Below, piece after piece: positions 16,215 through 24,778 of a stretch of 64,000 bases of DNA. A model generated the notes under the pieces. It searched no databases. It was not told where the DNA came from and was given only the letters and a program-made list of their open reading frames with translations. Numbering within the stretch: the first letter of the stretch is position 1; each line of letters starts with the position of its first letter. Source of the DNA: Acidimicrobiia bacterium (lineage in GTDB: Bacteria > Actinomycetota > Acidimicrobiia > Acidimicrobiales > Bin134). A program made the translations under genes and the position numbers. Where the stretch lies: assembly GCA_022822265.1 (NCBI GenBank), contig JAJECA010000027.1, positions 1 through 64,000 of the forward strand, written 5' to 3'.

Positions 16215-19010
16215 ATGGAACTGGGTGTGCGAAAGCCTTGGATCTGCGCGGCATGGCTGCTGGTCGGCTCGATGTTGGTATTGGCCGACGCTTCGCGTGC
16301 CCAGGCCCAAACCCATCTGCCCCCCATCGCCATCGCCTCCGTTGAGCTGACCACCAAGGCCACCGACACCACCGCGGCGGTGGTCACGCTGGATGGCTCA
16401 AACAGCTTCGATCCCGACGGGAGCGTTGTGAGCTATCGGTGGGAGATCTTGACCGATGCCTACGACTGGTTGGAGATCACCCATGCCAACCCGCTCTCCC
16501 CCACGGCCACCGTCGAGCTGCCCAGCCGGGCGCTGATCGAGCGGTTGGGCTTCTCCATCGAGTTCCGCCTCACGATCACCGACAACGGCCGTCCTGCCGC
16601 CACCGACAGCGTGACCGTCGAGTTCCAGATAAACCAGGCTCCGGTGATCGACATCGAGGTAACGGCCAAGCTGTTCAACCGCGACGACGAACGCGATATC
16701 GACGACAACCGCAACGGCATGGTGGACGAGAATGAGGAGCGCTATCCCTTCGAGGGCGTGGTCCACCGTCCCGGCGAGCAGGGCAACTCCGACACCGAGT
16801 GGGACGTGCGGGCCGCCACGCTTTTGGTCATAGACGCCTCAGGCACCGTCGATCCCGGAGACGAGCTGTCCGACGATAACTTCAGGTGGGAGAGGCTGGT
16901 GCACAGCGACGTGCCCCAGGTAACCCAGTCGCTTCCCGGCGATGCCACCGGCGTGCGGATGCTCAGCACCGACGAGGATCCCAACGTGGCGGGCAGCGTG
17001 AGCTCAGAGACGGTGGCCCGGCTGCCGTTCGTGCTCGGGGTGGGAACCGAGCCCTATGTGGTTTACTACCGGCTGACGGTTACCGACGAGGATGGCCTAT
17101 CCGTCACTGAGTTCGTCAAGATCGTGTTCGAAGACTTCCACGATGATCCCGAGGTGGAGATCAGCCATCCAGAGTCCGATCCCGACGCCGCCACCGAAGA
17201 GGATCGCCGTGCAGGAGTGCTGGAGGCGGGCGAAGACCGCTACGTGGTGTCGCCTGAGGCCGCTGAGGACGGCATCACCCTCACTGCGGTGGCCAGCGGC
17301 GACGGGGCCCTCCGCACCGCTGCGCTGGTCCACAGGTGGTCGGGCACCGGCGTCGAGCCCAGCGACGACAACCTGCCCGGACCCCAGACCACCGCGGTTT
17401 TCACCATCCCCGCTGGCTACGAAGAGGGCGACTCGTTCTCGGTGGACGTGCTGGTGGCAGATCCCGACGGCCTGCGGGCCAGGGAATCGGTGGAACTGGT
17501 GGTGGCCGAGACCACCGCGCCCAGCGCCGTCGCGCCCGAAGACATCGACACCCCCGACGGCATCGACGGCGGGTACCCGCTGACCGATCCCCCCTCGGGC
17601 ATCGTGAATCTGCGGGGCATCGGTTTCGATCCAGACGGCGACGAGATCACCTACCAGTGGGAGCAGACCGACAGCCGTGGCGAGGAGCTGCCCGGCCGGT
17701 TCCGGGGGTCGAGGATCTTGCTGGTGGACGCCGACACTGCGGATGCGCCATTTCGGCTGCCCGAGGTGACAAGGGGCACCCAAGAGATCGTGTACGTGAA
17801 GTTCACCGTCACCGACCAGTGGGGCGTGTCCGACAGCGATCTGGTGCAGATCACCATCCGCGACGGCGACGACGACCTCAGGGCCCGGGCCGGCGTGGAC
17901 CAAAACGCCCTTCCCGGCAGTTTCGTGCAGCTCATCGGCGACTTCAGCTCCGGGCTGGTGAGCGCCGATGCCCTTGAAGCGGTCACCTACCAGTGGGCCT
18001 ATCGGGGCATCGAGACCGATCCCCCTCTCGGGCTGCGCCTTGCGATAACCCCATCGGAGCGGGACCAGGGCTTTGTGGCCGGCGAGTGGTTCCCCGACGC
18101 CGACGGCACCTACGACCCCACTGCCGGAGGCCGCCTGAAGAACGCCGACGAGCCCTTCGCCTACTTCGACGCCCCCGATCTCTACGACTTCTACGGTGTG
18201 AAGCTCTTCTTCGACCTCACGGTGGCCTACCGGGACGAGGAGCACACCGACACCGTGGCCGTGACCGTGATCAAGGAATCGGGTCTGAGGTATTACTCCG
18301 GGCCCATCGACGGCCTCGACTATTGCAAGAACCAGAGCCTGGGCGGGCCGCCAACCTATCCCTTCGACAGCGACGGCGACGGGGTGGCCGACATATGCGC
18401 CGTCCAGGAGTCCCGCCGGGCCGCCGTCGCCCGCCAGATCGCCTTCGAGCAGCTCGCCATATTGAACATAGACCTGTTCGAGCAGGCCCTGATGAGCGTG
18501 CCCGACGACCCCGACACCGAAGACGTGGACGAGTCCACCGTTGGCGCCTGTGCCGCGGCGCCGGTTGATTTGGGCGACACCGAAGAGGCACTGGCCAAAG
18601 ACCTGTGCGGACGCTTCGCCACCGATCCCGACGTCGACCACGAGGTGGCTGCCATGCCCGAGCCAGTGGACCCCCCAGATGCCCGCAAGTTCTACTCCGG
18701 GACCATCGACAGCGCTTATTTCTGCGCCAACCACAGCCTCGGCGGCCCTGTCACCTACCCCTTCGACAGCGACGGCGACGGTGTGGCCGACACCTGCGCC
18801 CTGCCGTACACCCGACGAGAGGCGGTCGCCCGCCACAACGCCCTCCATGCCGCCTTCGCCGACCACCCCCAATACCCCGCCGCCCTGGCCGCCACCTGCA
18901 ACGCCCTGGGCACGCTCGACTTCGGCGACCCCTCCGAACAACTGGCCACCGACGCCTGCAACCCCGCCCCAACCGACTTCGGCAACCCCCTCCCCGACGC
19001 TGGTTCTTGA
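16215..19010 (+). CDS. secreted PKD/Ig-like repeat protein with two SLGG/TRRE modules (family member 7)
   Basis: 931 residues from ATG 16215, preceded by AGAAG. An in-frame ATG at 16164 would add 17 residues before a normal signal peptide. The signal peptide is MELGVRKPWICAAWLL onwards, with SRAQAQ cleavage. PKD-like domains follow (SFDPDGSVVSYRWEIL, FRLTITDNG, GFDPDGDEITYQWEQ, KFTVTDQWG). The modules begin at about residues 694 and 828 (YYSGPIDGLDYC, FYSGTIDSAYFC). The first has an acidic insert before its last Cys. Member 7 resembles member 1 and the 15304 pseudogene more than members 2-4: it lacks the DLNGDGD loop cassette and the helical insert. Secreted, function unknown. It converges on the metalloprotease-like gene. 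Confidence 0.85.
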   Translation: MELGVRKPWICAAWLLVGSMLVLADASRAQAQTHLPPIAIASVELTTKATDTTAAVVTLDGSNSFDPDGSVVSYRWEILTDAYDWLEITHANPLSPTATVELPSRALIERLGFSIEFRLTITDNGRPAATDSVTVEFQINQAPVIDIEVTAKLFNRDDERDIDDNRNGMVDENEERYPFEGVVHRPGEQGNSDTEWDVRAATLLVIDASGTVDPGDELSDDNFRWERLVHSDVPQVTQSLPGDATGVRMLSTDEDPNVAGSVSSETVARLPFVLGVGTEPYVVYYRLTVTDEDGLSVTEFVKIVFEDFHDDPEVEISHPESDPDAATEEDRRAGVLEAGEDRYVVSPEAAEDGITLTAVASGDGALRTAALVHRWSGTGVEPSDDNLPGPQTTAVFTIPAGYEEGDSFSVDVLVADPDGLRARESVELVVAETTAPSAVAPEDIDTPDGIDGGYPLTDPPSGIVNLRGIGFDPDGDEITYQWEQTDSRGEELPGRFRGSRILLVDADTADAPFRLPEVTRGTQEIVYVKFTVTDQWGVSDSDLVQITIRDGDDDLRARAGVDQNALPGSFVQLIGDFSSGLVSADALEAVTYQWAYRGIETDPPLGLRLAITPSERDQGFVAGEWFPDADGTYDPTAGGRLKNADEPFAYFDAPDLYDFYGVKLFFDLTVAYRDEEHTDTVAVTVIKESGLRYYSGPIDGLDYCKNQSLGGPPTYPFDSDGDGVADICAVQESRRAAVARQIAFEQLAILNIDLFEQALMSVPDDPDTEDVDESTVGACAAAPVDLGDTEEALAKDLCGRFATDPDVDHEVAAMPEPVDPPDARKFYSGTIDSAYFCANHSLGGPVTYPFDSDGDGVADTCALPYTRREAVARHNALHAAFADHPQYPAALAATCNALGTLDFGDPSEQLATDACNPAPTDFGNPLPDAGS

Positions 19011-19032
19011 CCGGGGCGGCCGGGGCGACCGC

Positions 19033-20571
19033 TCAGCGGGCGCACTGCTCGATGTAGGGGAGACTCTCGAGTTCGTCGGGCAGCTTGATCTCGATGCCCA
19101 GCACGCTTTGGTCATCGACTCGGATGGGGGTTGCCTGGTGGGCTGTGGTGATGAAGCCGCCTTGGCCGTACCAGCCGACAAGCGAGCACTCTGAGGGCGG
19201 GTCGGCGTGGATCTCGATTGTGTATGCGCCGTTGGGAACCCTGGCCACGAACGTGCCGTCGGGGCCGGTGACGTCGAAGGTGCGATTCGGGTCTGACTCC
19301 GACCCGAACCACAGCAAGGCCCTGTCGACCGGCTCCCCTTGGGGGCCAAGCACCACGCCTTCCACCGTGTCATAGGAGATGTCGAGCGTCTCGTGGCACG
19401 AGGAGGGTGCTGAGGCGTCTCCGTAGACTTCTTCCACCAGCTCGGCCAGCACCGGGTCGTATTCGATGAGCTCGGCGCGGGTGTTGACGTTGTTGTGGAT
19501 CGGGTCGGGAGGGCTGTTCAGGTTGAACCAGGCCAGAGTGCCCTCGGCCCAGTATTCGTCGGGATTGGTGGCCGCATAGGTGTGCCGCCACAGTCCGGTG
19601 GCCATCGCATTCTCATAGGCAGTATCGACGCGCGAGCGGAACATAGAGTCTCTCAGCTTGAACTCGATCGCCATGGTGAGCACCGCATGGGCAACCTCAT
19701 GGATGAACACGTCGGCATGGGGAACCAGATCGCTTTGCAAACAGATCAGGTTTTGCTCCGCTACCACCAAGACGGGGATAGCGCGGCTCGGCCCCAACCC
19801 GCCTCCCGTCAAAACGGTGTCCCAGTCTCTTCCGGGGGCGATCAGGTACAACCCCGTGTACTCCGGGATGTTTGTGATCACCTCGTTTTCGCCCATGATG
19901 GTGATGCGCGTTTTGGAAGCGGCGAGCTCCTCGATGAGGTCGGGTCGGTTGGCCAGCACCTCGTAAAGGAGGGCTCTGGCTTGGTAGAGGGCTCGGTCGT
20001 GCACCCTGGCCGAGGCGACGATGGGAATTCCGCTGGCGTCGAGGTACTTCTGGTAGAAGGGATCGAGGCGAAGCGGGCCTGGCGGTGGCCTCAGTGCGGG
20101 AAGAAGCTGTTCGGGCTCCGGTGTCGGAGGGAGCTCTTGCACCACGGCCGGGACGCCGTCGGTGCATCCTCCGGGCACGATCTGGGTGTCGATTTCGAAC
20201 CGGCACCTATAGACGTTCAGCAGAACCTCCTGAGCGAATATCAGGAGGTCGCGGGCGGCTATCTCTGCCCTGGTGGGGGTGCCGGCAAAGAGAGGTGGCT
20301 CGTGGGTGGGCTGCGAGGGCGCGCCGTTTGTGCAGCCTCCGGGCACGATCTCGGTGTCGATGTCGAACCGGCACCGGTAAACGTTCAACAGCGTCTCCTG
20401 GCTGGCAATCAGCCGATCCCGAAGCGCAACATCATCCACCGTTTGAGCCGACGCTGCGGGCGGCAGCGCCACAACCGCACCCATCGCCAGCGCGGCCGAA
20501 AGCACAACGCCGAGCAGCGCCCGCCTATTGCCCAGTACCCGAACGATGCAAAAACGATACCCATTCAGCAA
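19033..20571 (-). CDS. secreted HExxH metalloprotease-like protein with duplicated cysteine motif and carboxypeptidase-regulatory-like domain
   Basis: 512 residues. Signal peptide 1-42 (basic start, AlaLeu core, AASAQ). A 23-residue motif (QExLLNVYRCRF, then IDTxIVPGGC) occurs twice, at about 58-80 and 114-136. HEVAH at 291-295, followed by NPDEYWAEG at 337-344, gives two His and a downstream Glu, the arrangement of gluzincin zinc peptidases. Residues about 402-500 (VEGVVLGPQGEPV, TGPDGTFVARVPNGAY) form a beta-sandwich of the carboxypeptidase regulatory type. It converges on family member 7 and may act on the same extracellular proteins, but that is only a context guess. The peptidase family was not pinned down. 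Confidence 0.7.
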   Translation of the reverse strand: MLNGYRFCIVRVLGNRRALLGVVLSAALAMGAVVALPPAASAQTVDDVALRDRLIASQETLLNVYRCRFDIDTEIVPGGCTNGAPSQPTHEPPLFAGTPTRAEIAARDLLIFAQEVLLNVYRCRFEIDTQIVPGGCTDGVPAVVQELPPTPEPEQLLPALRPPPGPLRLDPFYQKYLDASGIPIVASARVHDRALYQARALLYEVLANRPDLIEELAASKTRITIMGENEVITNIPEYTGLYLIAPGRDWDTVLTGGGLGPSRAIPVLVVAEQNLICLQSDLVPHADVFIHEVAHAVLTMAIEFKLRDSMFRSRVDTAYENAMATGLWRHTYAATNPDEYWAEGTLAWFNLNSPPDPIHNNVNTRAELIEYDPVLAELVEEVYGDASAPSSCHETLDISYDTVEGVVLGPQGEPVDRALLWFGSESDPNRTFDVTGPDGTFVARVPNGAYTIEIHADPPSECSLVGWYGQGGFITTAHQATPIRVDDQSVLGIEIKLPDELESLPYIEQCAR

Positions 20572-20648
20572 CAGGCACCGGTATCACGCCCCATCCCAAG
20601 CTCGACCTCAACGCCCGCCGAGGCCGCTTAGCTGCTCGGCTTGGTTGG

Positions 20649-20990
20649 CTATGCGGCCTTGCGGTTGGCGTCCAGGAGCTGCCTGCGGACTTCGGCTTCG
20701 ACGATCTCGCCGATTTGTTTCCGTAGCTCTTCTCTCACCGGCCAACTGGCCAGTGCGGTCTTCAGCCAGTCTTCGAGTGTGTATTTGGCAAGCCCCTTGC
20801 TAGTAGCGGTCTTCAGCCAGTCATTGAGAGCCCTCTCGACGGACCAGTCTTGAAGCGACTCTGCGATGAATCTCTTCAGCTCCCGTTCCTTTTGCTCCTT
20901 GTTCCACTTCCACTGGGAGTAGAGCATCACGAGGATGGCTGCAAGCCCCCAAGCGCAGAAAACGATCGTCAGAATCAATGTGTCGTCCAT
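20649..20990 (-). CDS. small membrane protein with long amphipathic tail
   Basis: 113 residues from ATG 20990 with a strong GAGGAGG six nt upstream. One membrane segment (about 5-25, LILTIVFCAWGLAAILVMLY) is followed by a charged helical region (KWNKEQKERELKRFIAESL) with a repeated DWLKTA motif (about 57-62 and 73-78) and a basic C-terminus. Likely cytosolic tail, N-out. No family was recognised. It is divergent from the ATPase/protease pair, separated by a 337-nt spacer with an inverted repeat. Confidence 0.6.
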   Translation of the reverse strand: MDDTLILTIVFCAWGLAAILVMLYSQWKWNKEQKERELKRFIAESLQDWSVERALNDWLKTATSKGLAKYTLEDWLKTALASWPVREELRKQIGEIVEAEVRRQLLDANRKAA

Positions 20991-21327
20991 TTTTCCTCCT
21001 CAGATTGGTTTGCCTACGCAATGTTGCGCACAAAAAGGAATTTGAGTCAAAAGGAAAAAGGGCCCCTAAGTGGGAAAATTGTAAATTATTTTCCCACTTA
21101 GCCGTCCAACGCCACCTCACGGACCTCAGCGGAGGACACGAGCCCTGCTATATTGCCCGTTGCAGATCTTCCCCCAGAGCAACCCTCCGAATGGAGGGAG
21201 AATGCAATGAACGATGCGATCGTTAGCACTCTGATCGGAGCGGTGGGGAATGACCACGGTGAGCGCTTGAGCTACCTTCCAGGGATGCAGTCACACCTAG
21301 TGAGTATTCTCTGGGTTTTGGGAGGTC
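20991..21327. other. 337-nt divergent spacer upstream of the ATPase/protease pair
   Basis: AT-richer than its surroundings. It holds the ribosome site of the 20990 gene, the perfect inverted repeat 21066-21101, and most of a 46-codon ORF (21207-21347) with a good ribosome site. Promoters for both directions probably lie here, but none could be fixed. Confidence 0.45.
21066..21101. repeat. perfect 13-bp inverted repeat with AT-rich 10-nt loop
   Basis: CTAAGTGGGAAAA (21066-21078) and TTTTCCCACTTAG (21089-21101) are exact reverse complements around TTGTAAATTA. It may be an operator or a bidirectional hairpin between the divergent membrane-protein gene and the ATPase/protease genes. The A-run and T-run at the arm ends also fit a two-way terminator. 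Confidence 0.7.
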
Positions 21328-21347
21328 GTGCCAGTGGCTCGAAGTGA
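21207..21347 (+). CDS. 46-residue ORF, possible truncated small membrane protein
   Basis: ATG 21207 follows GGAGGGAG by 7 nt. The start MNDAIVSTLIGAVG resembles MNGALATTLIGITGGG of the small protein at 11162, and both have a GGAG-type site placed alike. After that the similarity ends and the sequence is not clearly membrane-spanning. It overlaps the ATPase start by 20 nt. It could be a relic, or a leader peptide for the ATPase gene. Confidence 0.35.
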   Translation: MNDAIVSTLIGAVGNDHGERLSYLPGMQSHLVSILWVLGGRASGSK

Positions 21348-22326
21348 CTTGGTGAAAGCACTGATTCGCAGTCACCAGCAGGGGGATGATCTTGGTTTCC
21401 AAAGCGCTGCCCAGGATCTAATTCAAGATGAAAGGCGGAAGCGCCATGATCTTGTGGCCGACCAGCTAGAGGCGATTCTCGAAGGGCATGGCAGGCAGCG
21501 CAGACCACTCCAAGTCTCGTCACTGCGACCGTTGCCAAAGACCCGTGACGACCTCCCGCTCCTCTCCTTGGAAGAGCCTCGGTTGTCATTTCAGGATCTC
21601 GTCCTTCCCCCAGATGTCGTCGATGTCCTTGATGCGTTGATTGAGGAGTTCCGCCAGCGCTCAGCAATGCGCGCTCACGGAATTGCACCCCGCTCCAGCG
21701 TTCTTTTTGTTGGCCCTCCTGGCTGCGGCAAGACAGCAAGCGCACAAGCAATGGCCGGTGAATTGGGCATTCCGGTAGCACGCGTGCAGCTCGCCACGGT
21801 GGTTTCTTCGTACCTGGGGGAGACGGCGCGAAACCTTGAACAGATATTCACCTTCTTGGACGTTGGGTCATGGGTGCTCATCTTTGACGAATTCGACATG
21901 TTGGGCCGAGAGCGTTCAGATCGTGCAGATCATGGTGAGCTGCGTCGGATCGTGGCGGCGATGCTGCAGGTAGTCGAGGAGCATCGAGGGGATTCCCTCT
22001 TTGTGGCTACATCCAACCATCCGACCCTTCTCGACACTGCGGTGTGGCGCCGCTTTGATGAGATCATTGAGCTTCCAGCTCCGGATGAAGCCGCAAGGGC
22101 TGCTGTGCTGGAGTTGAAGCTGCGTTCGGTAAGGCATGAATTCGATTTGAGGTCTGCTAGCAGGCGCATGGAGGGTTTCAGCGCTGCTGAGGTGGAAACG
22201 GCTGCCCTTGATGCGATCCGGCTGATGGTTCGGCGATTCGACAAATGCGTAGGCGAAGGGCACATCGCGTATGCCATAGAGAGAGGGGAGGAGAGACGGC
22301 AGATAGTGAACCGCTCCCAGGGCTAG
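21328..22326 (+). CDS. ietA: AAA+ ATPase of an IetAS-type antiphage pair
   Basis: 332 residues from GTG 21328. Residues about 120-260 form an AAA+ core: Walker A GPPGCGKT (129-136), Walker B VLIFDEFD (183-190), sensor-1 ATSN (227-230) and arginine-finger WRRFDE (240-245). The C-terminal lid follows (GFSAAEVETAALDA). The N-terminal 80 residues are helical and charged. An ATPase of this size followed directly by a subtilisin-like protease is the layout of IetAS, a two-gene system reported to restrict phage infection. The ATPase probably controls access to, or activation of, the protease. The downstream gene overlaps its 3' end, implying co-translation. Confidence 0.8.
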   Translation: MPVARSDLVKALIRSHQQGDDLGFQSAAQDLIQDERRKRHDLVADQLEAILEGHGRQRRPLQVSSLRPLPKTRDDLPLLSLEEPRLSFQDLVLPPDVVDVLDALIEEFRQRSAMRAHGIAPRSSVLFVGPPGCGKTASAQAMAGELGIPVARVQLATVVSSYLGETARNLEQIFTFLDVGSWVLIFDEFDMLGRERSDRADHGELRRIVAAMLQVVEEHRGDSLFVATSNHPTLLDTAVWRRFDEIIELPAPDEAARAAVLELKLRSVRHEFDLRSASRRMEGFSAAEVETAALDAIRLMVRRFDKCVGEGHIAYAIERGEERRQIVNRSQG

Positions 22327-24752
22327 GTGGCGGGCCTCGGTTAGGCCTGCGGCTCCTCCGCTTGCAACGAGTTCTTGACCCTGGGCCTCGCAAACCCCGA
22401 CGTGGCGGACCCCCTGGGGAGCGTCGCTACCCCGATTCTGAGGGACACGGCAGGGAGATCAAGAACCGCTCCAGCGAGATATCGATGAAGTTCTCGCAAC
22501 GCTCAAGCGTGCTTGGGATCGACCCGAAGCTGATTCTCGTCTTCGAACTCGGGCCCACCGTGGACCTCGATGAGTTCAGGAAGTCTGACCTGTTGGTCGT
22601 TGACTCATCAGACAAGCGGGTCGTCGTTGCCTTTGCTGGTGATCCTGAGCTAACTGCATTCCACGAACGGGTCGATGCGTATTCGCGTGGCGCTCCTCCG
22701 GGCCAGCAATCCGATCCCTATGCTCAGTTCTTTGATGCCATCGATACCTTGAGGCCATTCGGGCCTGAAGACCGCGTGTCTGCAGACCTGAAGCAGAGAA
22801 TCTCCGAATCACCCTCTGATCGGCTTCGGTTGGACATTGAGTGTTGGCATCCCGGTGAAGTTGCCGCGGCTGGCGAATGGCTGGCAGAGGTGAAGGCAGG
22901 CGTTGATGCTGCTGGGGGATCGGTAGCCGACACCATGATTCACGACGGTGTCGGACTATTGCTTCTGAGGGCATACATGCCTGCTTCACAAGTAATGGAG
23001 CTAGCCAAATTAGATGCCATTGCGCGCATTGATCTCCTACCAAGACCGGCGCTCTCGTCACCTGAACTCTTCTCGCTTACTGTCGCCGACCTCCCAGAAG
23101 TCCAATCGCCTCATCCAGGATCACCAGTTGTTGGGATTGTGGATTCCGGAATTGCATCGGGTCACCACCTAATAGGGCCTGCTGTGCTCGCTTCCGATGC
23201 CATCGGGACTGGGATTTCCGATGACCAAGATGAGCATGGTCATGGAACCATGGTGGCTTCCCTATTGCTCTACGGAGATGTGCAGCGAGTTATTGCTCGC
23301 GGTCTTTCCACGCGTCCACTTTGCAGAATTGTCTCCGCAAGGGTGCTAGATGCCCACAACCATTTTCCTGTTGAGGACTTGTGGGAGCGAGACCTTGCGG
23401 AGGCCATCCAGTGGTGCGCGATGCAAGGTGCAAGAATTGTGAATCTCTCCATAGGGGACGAGCGGTCGCCATTTGTCTCTCCTCGACAGATGACCGCTGC
23501 CGCAGTCGTAGATGATCTTGTCCGCCAACTCGGCATTGTCGCCATCGTGCCAACGGGCAACTCTCGACCCGCCGACTACATGCCAACCATTGATGAGTCT
23601 GCAACGCATAGCTACCCAGAGATTCTCAATGGAGATGGACGATCGGGGTTGCTTGATCCCGGTTCTTCACTGCTGAGCCTGACTGTGGGAGGTGTCACCG
23701 ACGCGGTGGCATCAGGCGGACAAAGCGGCCGTGAAACACTTGGCCGACTCCCTATGGGCCAACCTGGTTGGCCATCTCCGATCACCCGAAGGGGTCCTGG
23801 CCCTGGTGATGCCATAAAGCCCGAGGTTGTGGAGGGAGCGGGGACGCTCGGTGTGGAGCACGGCCATTTGGTGTCAAACGACCCCGAACTTGGCGTTGTG
23901 GGTGCACGTGCAAAGTCTGGTGGCTTGTTGAGCTGGGATGTCGGCACGAGCTTTGCGGTTCCTCTCGTTAGCCGGGTTGCCGCAGCAATAGCTGCTCGCT
24001 TTCCCGACTTCACCGCAGAGCTCATCCGGGCGCTCGTCCTCTTATCAGCTAGTCGTATCGAGTTCGCTGACAATTTTGAGGGCGGGCGGGCCGACTGCCT
24101 CAAGGCAGAGCGATCACTGTTGGGCTACGGCCGGCCCTCGATTGCCCGGGCAATCGAGTCCTCCTCTCATCGGGCAATTCTCGTGGCGAATGACGTAGTC
24201 CCGATCAATGGGGTCCACATCTACGAGATTCCAGTGCCGTCAACCTTCATGGAAACTGGGGGCGAAAGGGGAATTGACATTTCGCTGGCATATTCTCCCC
24301 CGACTCGCGTGCGGAGGCTTGACTATATGGCCAGCAGGATGGAGTTTCACCTGGTCAAGGGACTACCTGTGGAAGAAGTAGTTAGAGTCTTCGCCGAGGT
24401 GCAGGGGGAGGACTTGGATGATGAATCTGAAGGAGATGGGACTCGTCCTACTACTCCCAGTCAACTGGGCAGCCACTTGGTCAAACTTGAGCCTAGTACT
24501 GAAGCACGATCTCGTGGCGCAAACCAGCTAGGCCGGAGAGCATTCCGAAATCGCCTTGATTCAGAGCGGGACAGTCCCATGTTCCTCGTAGTTCGCAACG
24601 TGAACCGATGGGATGACGATGGTGCTACCCAGCCCTATTCCCTAGCCGTAGCTCTCTGGCGTGATGAGCAACAGGCAGAACTACACGCGGAGCTAGAAGC
24701 GCAACTCGAAGCGATTGCAGAACTGCCAGTGGAGATCGAGATTGAGGTCTGA
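22245..24752 (+). CDS. ietS: subtilisin-like (S8) serine protease of an IetAS-type antiphage pair
   Basis: Up to 835 residues. The catalytic triad is visible: Asp300 in GIVDSG, His333 in DEHGHGTMVAS and Ser569 in GTSFAVP, with oxyanion Asn439 in PTGNS (numbered from ATG 22245). About 290 residues precede the protease domain and a 250-residue beta-rich region follows. There is no signal peptide, so it acts inside the cell. Start choice is uncertain: ATG 22245 overlaps the ATPase by 82 nt, while ATG 22485 would lose EGHGREIKN, which looks like the conserved HG motif of this subfamily's N-terminus. I therefore prefer the longer form. It converges on dnaB with a 26-nt gap. Confidence 0.8.
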   Translation: MRRRRAHRVCHRERGGETADSEPLPGLGGGPRLGLRLLRLQRVLDPGPRKPRRGGPPGERRYPDSEGHGREIKNRSSEISMKFSQRSSVLGIDPKLILVFELGPTVDLDEFRKSDLLVVDSSDKRVVVAFAGDPELTAFHERVDAYSRGAPPGQQSDPYAQFFDAIDTLRPFGPEDRVSADLKQRISESPSDRLRLDIECWHPGEVAAAGEWLAEVKAGVDAAGGSVADTMIHDGVGLLLLRAYMPASQVMELAKLDAIARIDLLPRPALSSPELFSLTVADLPEVQSPHPGSPVVGIVDSGIASGHHLIGPAVLASDAIGTGISDDQDEHGHGTMVASLLLYGDVQRVIARGLSTRPLCRIVSARVLDAHNHFPVEDLWERDLAEAIQWCAMQGARIVNLSIGDERSPFVSPRQMTAAAVVDDLVRQLGIVAIVPTGNSRPADYMPTIDESATHSYPEILNGDGRSGLLDPGSSLLSLTVGGVTDAVASGGQSGRETLGRLPMGQPGWPSPITRRGPGPGDAIKPEVVEGAGTLGVEHGHLVSNDPELGVVGARAKSGGLLSWDVGTSFAVPLVSRVAAAIAARFPDFTAELIRALVLLSASRIEFADNFEGGRADCLKAERSLLGYGRPSIARAIESSSHRAILVANDVVPINGVHIYEIPVPSTFMETGGERGIDISLAYSPPTRVRRLDYMASRMEFHLVKGLPVEEVVRVFAEVQGEDLDDESEGDGTRPTTPSQLGSHLVKLEPSTEARSRGANQLGRRAFRNRLDSERDSPMFLVVRNVNRWDDDGATQPYSLAVALWRDEQQAELHAELEAQLEAIAELPVEIEIEV

Positions 24753-24778
24753 GTCCAGTGAGGAAGGCTTGGGCTCGG

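Noticed and set aside
249-19010. Diversity-generating retroelement behind the variable inserts
   Set aside because: No reverse transcriptase, template repeat or adenine-biased substitutions were seen in the window.
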